A stretch of DNA of 52,418 bases from Candidatus Moraniibacteriota bacterium (GTDB lineage: Bacteria; Patescibacteriota; Minisyncoccia; Moranbacterales; UBA11712), in assembly GCA_030679895.1 (NCBI GenBank), contig JAUXSN010000006.1:1-52418 (forward strand). The letters are read 5' to 3'. Shown here piece after piece: positions 49,050 through 52,418 of the stretch (its first letter is position 1; the number at the start of each line of letters is the position of its first letter). A model generated the notes under the pieces. That model saw nothing but the letters and a program-made list of their open reading frames with translations, made no database searches and had not been told where the DNA came from. The position numbers were made by a program, and so were the translations under genes.

Positions 49050-49972
49050 TTTATTCCCAATTTATTTTTCAGGCTGATGTATTTCCCCCTCATTTTCCAG
49101 AATTTTGATGCTTCCATCACAGCGATTTCTGTTTCTCGCTGCTGAACTTCGATATCCTTTCGCTGAAGAGCCTCACTCTTTTGTTGGATAGCTTGATTGA
49201 GCGTAGCCATCTCCTGATCCTTTCGCTGAATCATTTGCCGAAATTTCTCTTTTTCCTGCAGAAGAAGCCAATGAGCTGAATCTAATTGTACGAACGGTTG
49301 GTCAAATATATTTAATGGCGTGTTAAAAGCGGCGTCTAATTCTTTGTGTTCATCAGCCACAAAAAACTTATTTAATCCATCAAAATAAACTTGGTGATAA
49401 TTTCTCGATTCCAAATAATTCACGCAATCATCGGAAATATCTTCATGCTCCCCTGTCGTGGATACCGCTTCGAAAAGAACAATCCATGGTCGCACCGTAT
49501 CGAAAGAAAAACCGCGTAGAACATTTATTTCAAACCCTTCAACATCTATTTTTAGAAAATGCGCTTGCGTTACATTTTGCTCTTTACAGATATTATTTAA
49601 TGTTATGGATTTCTTTTTACTGTTTTTGTATTTGTAACCGTATTCCTCTTGGCAAGCCTTAGCACTTTTCACATTGCCTGTTGATCGTTCCGTAATTTCA
49701 CTTTCATAAAAATCCACATCTCCTACAGTGTCTGATACAAAAAAATTCAAATTAATATCTTTTGGACGCTGCAGCAAAAACAAATCATAGTATTTTTCTA
49801 AGGGTTCAACATTTATTCCTCTCCAGTCGTTATCATAAAACCACTTTGTGACCGATTCAATCTGCGGGTCAAATGCGCCCACATCTATATAAAAGCCTTT
49901 TGACACATGCTTGAGAGCGCGCCATAAAATTATATCTTCGAAATTTTGAGCATATGAAATCATATTTTTCAT
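49046..49972 (-). CDS. FkbM family methyltransferase with C-terminal coiled coil
   Basis: A 308-residue protein. The FkbM domain (about 1-235) has ISYAQNFEDIILWRAL, GFYIDVGAFDPQ, GINVEPLEKYY and FLKIDVEGFEINVLRGF. A Gln/Glu-rich coiled coil follows (about 240-290, LQEKEKFRQMIQRKDQEM, QQKSEALQRK). FkbM enzymes O-methylate sugars or related groups; capping the non-reducing end of an exported glycan is a known way to control length in Wzm/Wzt systems. The coil could bind Wzt or the GT fusion. Internal ATG at M4 is a possible start. Confidence 0.9.
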   Translation of the reverse strand: MKNMISYAQNFEDIILWRALKHVSKGFYIDVGAFDPQIESVTKWFYDNDWRGINVEPLEKYYDLFLLQRPKDINLNFFVSDTVGDVDFYESEITERSTGNVKSAKACQEEYGYKYKNSKKKSITLNNICKEQNVTQAHFLKIDVEGFEINVLRGFSFDTVRPWIVLFEAVSTTGEHEDISDDCVNYLESRNYHQVYFDGLNKFFVADEHKELDAAFNTPLNIFDQPFVQLDSAHWLLLQEKEKFRQMIQRKDQEMATLNQAIQQKSEALQRKDIEVQQRETEIAVMEASKFWKMRGKYISLKNKLGIK

Positions 49973-49981
49973 ATTAGTTGT

Positions 49982-51355
49982 TTAGCTCCATATATAATTG
50001 ATATCAAACATTCCATGATTATTATCTTTGGAAAATACTTTAAATACTTTTGCATTAGTGACAAAGTCGTAAAAATTTTCATCGCTTCTGCCGACAATTG
50101 CAGCATTAATATAATAGCTATTTGTTTTTAAGGGAATTTTCAAGTAGTCTGCTTGAAAATATCCGCATCTTCTATATTTTTCTGCATTTATCTTGTCGAT
50201 AACGGTGCTTATTCCCAAAATGCAAATATTTTCTTGGCTATAAATCGCTATGCCGAAATTTAAAACATCGACTTCCTTGTTTTGTTTAAAATAGACCCTT
50301 ACCGACATACTATCTCCCGTCTGAAAAACATTTTTTTCTTTTCCGTCCTTATCCAAAAATTCAACTTTTGTTATTTCTGCGACTTTATTTCTCCTCTCTT
50401 CCTTCTGCTTTTTCTTTTCTTCTTCAATTCTCTTTTTTTCTTCCTCGAGCTCTTTGCCTTTCATTTTTTCCAAACCCTTTTCCGCTTTTATTCTATTCTG
50501 CTCCTCTTCATCAAAAATGCGCTTTTCTTCATCCGACATATTTTGATAGACATATTTATTCCCAACTTTTTCCGGGTCTCCAATCATTTCTATTCTTCCT
50601 TCGCGAAGAAGCATCGCGCGATCGCAATAACGCTGGACAGTCCCGATGTCATGAGTAACTAAAATAACAGTTTTGCCCATATCCTTATAGCGATTAAATT
50701 CCTGCATGCATTTACCCTGAAAATTAGCGTCCCCCACCGCCAGCACTTCATCCATTAGGAGTATATCTCTGTTGGCATGGACGGCCACTGAAAAAGCCAG
50801 CCGCACCTGCATCCCAGAAGAATAATTTTTCACTTTCTGGTCGATGAAACGGCGAAGTTCGGAAAAATTAACAATGTCATCGAATTTTTCTTCGATTTGT
50901 TTGTGAGTGAGCCCCAAAACCGCCGCATTGAGAAACACATTATCCCTTCCTGAAAGTTCCGGATTGAAGCCGATTCCCAGTTCTAGAAAGGGAGAAATGA
51001 GACCCTTCGCTTTAATATTTCCCTTATCCGGCTGGTATATCCCTGCCATAATCTTGAGGAGCGTTGATTTTCCGCTGCCGTTGCGGCCGATGATGCCGAA
51101 AAATTCCCCTTTTTTCACTTCAAAACTGACGTTGTCCAGCGCTTTGAATTCCTCGTATCCGTTTGAGTGAAACAGATTCACAAAAGCCCCCCGCAAGCTC
51201 GAGATCTTCTCGTGAGGAATGCGGAAGGTTTTGGAAACTCCGCTGACTTTGATCGCATATTCAGTCGGGCGGACGTTTTCGGCTTTAATAACTGCCTCTT
51301 GTTCCATACTTGGCATTATATTCCATAATAAATTATTTTTCAACTTAACACTCAT
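49982..51355 (-). CDS. wzt: Polysaccharide ABC transporter ATP-binding protein, Wzt-like, with charged linker
   Basis: A 457-residue protein. The ABC ATPase domain (about 30-275) has Walker A GIIGRNGSGKST, the signature YSSGMQVRLAFSVA, Walker B ILLMDEVLAVGDA and the switch VTHDIG. The C-terminal domain (about 335-457) looks like the glycan-binding Wzt_C fold. Between them lies a run of about 50 residues rich in Glu, Lys and Arg (EEKKRIEEEKKKQKEERRNK), a likely single alpha-helix. GAGGG nine bases before ATG supports the start at 51355. Wzt powers export of finished lipid-linked glycans with Wzm, which is not in the window. Confidence 0.93.
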   Translation of the reverse strand: MSVKLKNNLLWNIMPSMEQEAVIKAENVRPTEYAIKVSGVSKTFRIPHEKISSLRGAFVNLFHSNGYEEFKALDNVSFEVKKGEFFGIIGRNGSGKSTLLKIMAGIYQPDKGNIKAKGLISPFLELGIGFNPELSGRDNVFLNAAVLGLTHKQIEEKFDDIVNFSELRRFIDQKVKNYSSGMQVRLAFSVAVHANRDILLMDEVLAVGDANFQGKCMQEFNRYKDMGKTVILVTHDIGTVQRYCDRAMLLREGRIEMIGDPEKVGNKYVYQNMSDEEKRIFDEEEQNRIKAEKGLEKMKGKELEEEKKRIEEEKKKQKEERRNKVAEITKVEFLDKDGKEKNVFQTGDSMSVRVYFKQNKEVDVLNFGIAIYSQENICILGISTVIDKINAEKYRRCGYFQADYLKIPLKTNSYYINAAIVGRSDENFYDFVTNAKVFKVFSKDNNHGMFDINYIWS

Positions 51356-51433
51356 TTGACTTAACCCTCAAAAAATTATTTAATATAGACAGGCATAGCG
51401 TAAATATTTACATAATTTTTCACATTTATCAGC

Positions 51434-52405
51434 ATGAAAAAAACCGCTTTAATTACAGGTATTTTGGGTCAAGACGGAGCATACCTTGCCAAGCTGTTGC
51501 TTGAGAAAGACTACCAAGTTTATGGACTCATAAGGAGATATACGAATCCAAATTACAGCAACTTGGATTATTTGGGTGTTACCGACGACATCGAATATGT
51601 TTCCGGGGATATGAACGACGAAGCATCTCTTATGAACATTATCAAGCTGACCACCCCGAACGAGGTATACAATTTGGCCGCTCAGTCATTCGTTGGCTCT
51701 TCCTGGGATCAGGCAAAACTAACAACCGAAGTGAATTCCTTGGGGGTGCTCTATCTCCTCAATGCTATTCGATTCTTTTCCCCGCGCAGTAAGTTTTATC
51801 AGGCCTCAACAAGCGAAATGTTTGGAAATAGCAGCAGCAAAGGCATTCAGACAGAGGAAACGCCTTTTCACCCCCGTAGCCCTTACGCAATCTCAAAGCT
51901 TTATGCCCATTGGATGACGGTGAATTTCAAGGAAAGCTATGGCCTCTTTTGCACCAGCGGAATACTTTTCAATCATGAATCGCCGATCAGGGGCATAGAA
52001 TTTGTTACGCGCAAGATTACAGATGGAATTGCTAGAATCAAACTTGGCCTCGCGAAAGAAATCCGCTTGGGAAATATAGAGAGCAAGCGTGATTGGGGTT
52101 TTGCTGGAGATTACGTAGAAGCCATGTGGCTGATGCTCCAGCAAAAAGAACCGGATAACTTTCTTATTTCCACCGGCATAAACCATTCTATTAAAGATTT
52201 TCTGGAAATCGCTTTCGGACGTGTCGGTATCAAAGATTGGAAAAAATACATAAAAATTGATCCGCGTTATAAAAGGCCAGCGGAACTTTTTGTTTTGCAA
52301 GGAAAATCCGATAAAGCTCATAGAAAATTGGGCTGGAAACCCAAGGTTAAATTCGAAGAATTAGTCAAAATGATGGTTGACGCGGATATAAAGAGGTTGG
52401 GTTAG
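51434..52405 (+). CDS. gmd: GDP-mannose 4,6-dehydratase
   Basis: A 323-residue extended SDR with the Gmd signature GILGQDGAYLAKLLL, then LAAQSFVGSSW, ASTSEMFG, SPYAISKLYAHW (Tyr-x3-Lys), GILFNHESPIRG and FVTRKITDGIARI. It converts GDP-mannose to GDP-4-keto-6-deoxymannose, the precursor of GDP-fucose, GDP-rhamnose or GDP-perosamine. It is divergent from wzt, 78 bases apart, with only weak promoter-like signals between them. The next step's enzyme would be expected beyond the right edge. Confidence 0.95.
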   Translation: MKKTALITGILGQDGAYLAKLLLEKDYQVYGLIRRYTNPNYSNLDYLGVTDDIEYVSGDMNDEASLMNIIKLTTPNEVYNLAAQSFVGSSWDQAKLTTEVNSLGVLYLLNAIRFFSPRSKFYQASTSEMFGNSSSKGIQTEETPFHPRSPYAISKLYAHWMTVNFKESYGLFCTSGILFNHESPIRGIEFVTRKITDGIARIKLGLAKEIRLGNIESKRDWGFAGDYVEAMWLMLQQKEPDNFLISTGINHSIKDFLEIAFGRVGIKDWKKYIKIDPRYKRPAELFVLQGKSDKAHRKLGWKPKVKFEELVKMMVDADIKRLG

Positions 52406-52418
52406 GAATTGAAAGCAA

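Noticed and set aside
1-52418. Alternative genetic code (TGA as Gly or Trp, as in some CPR lineages)
   Set aside because: Many genes end at TGA exactly at the family's C-terminus or in ATGA overlaps, and no conserved residue is encoded by TGA.
1-52418. tRNA, rRNA, CRISPR array, transposase or prophage
   Set aside because: No cloverleaf with a GTTCRA loop, no rRNA-like segment, no regularly spaced repeats and no transposase or integrase motif was seen on reading. A tRNA scan would be needed for certainty.

Overview
The window is about 52 kb of a compact, gene-dense bacterial chromosome, roughly 40 % G+C by eye, read with the standard code (TGA acts as stop throughout). Small housekeeping genes with minimal domains, a huge load of glycosyltransferases, few Shine-Dalgarno sites, and bL9 and bL27 beside a CTP synthase and a lone IscS-IscU pair together suggest a Candidate Phyla Radiation organism (Patescibacteria). 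The Parcubacteria side, perhaps a Moranbacteria-like lineage, fits best. This placement is inference; there is no rRNA gene in the window to test it.

Layout. 1-4.8 kb: a partial GT2 on the minus strand, divergent from GT4 / O-antigen-ligase-like / GT4 genes. 4.85-20 kb: mostly housekeeping. It holds a sigma-70 factor, an LCP wall-polymer ligase, a GT2, a CtpA protease, rplI, pyrG, rpmA, a small membrane protein with an Ada-like zinc motif, a DUF2062 protein, a RecB-like nuclease, a zincin, iscS-iscU, a coiled-coil C39 peptidase and gltX. 20-30 kb: a long minus-strand glycan cluster (GT26, GT2, GT4 and multispan GT-C enzymes). 30.1-30.6 kb: an unrecognised 144-aa gene with its own promoter and terminator. 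30.6-34.2 kb: a plus-strand GT-C enzyme, epimerase and GT2. 34.2-38.3 kb: a minus-strand operon of two GT2s, a soluble CapD-like dehydratase and an epimerase. 38.5-45.7 kb: a plus-strand module of GtrB-like GT2, methyltransferase, SMR-like small membrane protein and three multispan proteins. 45.7-52.4 kb: a methyltransferase, a GT2-GT4 fusion, an FkbM methyltransferase and a Wzt-type ABC ATPase on the minus strand, divergent from gmd.

Together the genes look like a cell-surface glycan factory. Nucleotide-sugar enzymes (Gmd, CapD-like, two epimerases) feed soluble GT2/GT4/GT26 enzymes. Polyprenyl-phosphate GT2s and a small flippase-like protein supply lipid-linked sugars to membrane GT-C enzymes. 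Wzt, the O-antigen-ligase-like protein and LCP would handle export, ligation or wall attachment.

The most unusual signal is a set of palindromic elements scattered through genes and leaders. Two copies of a 59-bp palindrome (14104 and 28282) differ by stem-preserving substitutions and are open in five of six frames; one is translated inside a GT4. A second family shares the core ACATYGRATGT (14336, 28508, 29043). A perfect 38-bp palindrome sits in frame in another GT4. They behave like the palindromic protein-inserting elements known from Rickettsia. Other notable items are an epimerase remnant with an inverted duplication, a start codon buried in a leader helix, near-leaderless promoters, and a Wzt with a highly charged helical linker and no wzm next to it. 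No tRNA, rRNA, CRISPR array or insertion sequence was seen, and no gene-free stretch exceeds 300 bases.
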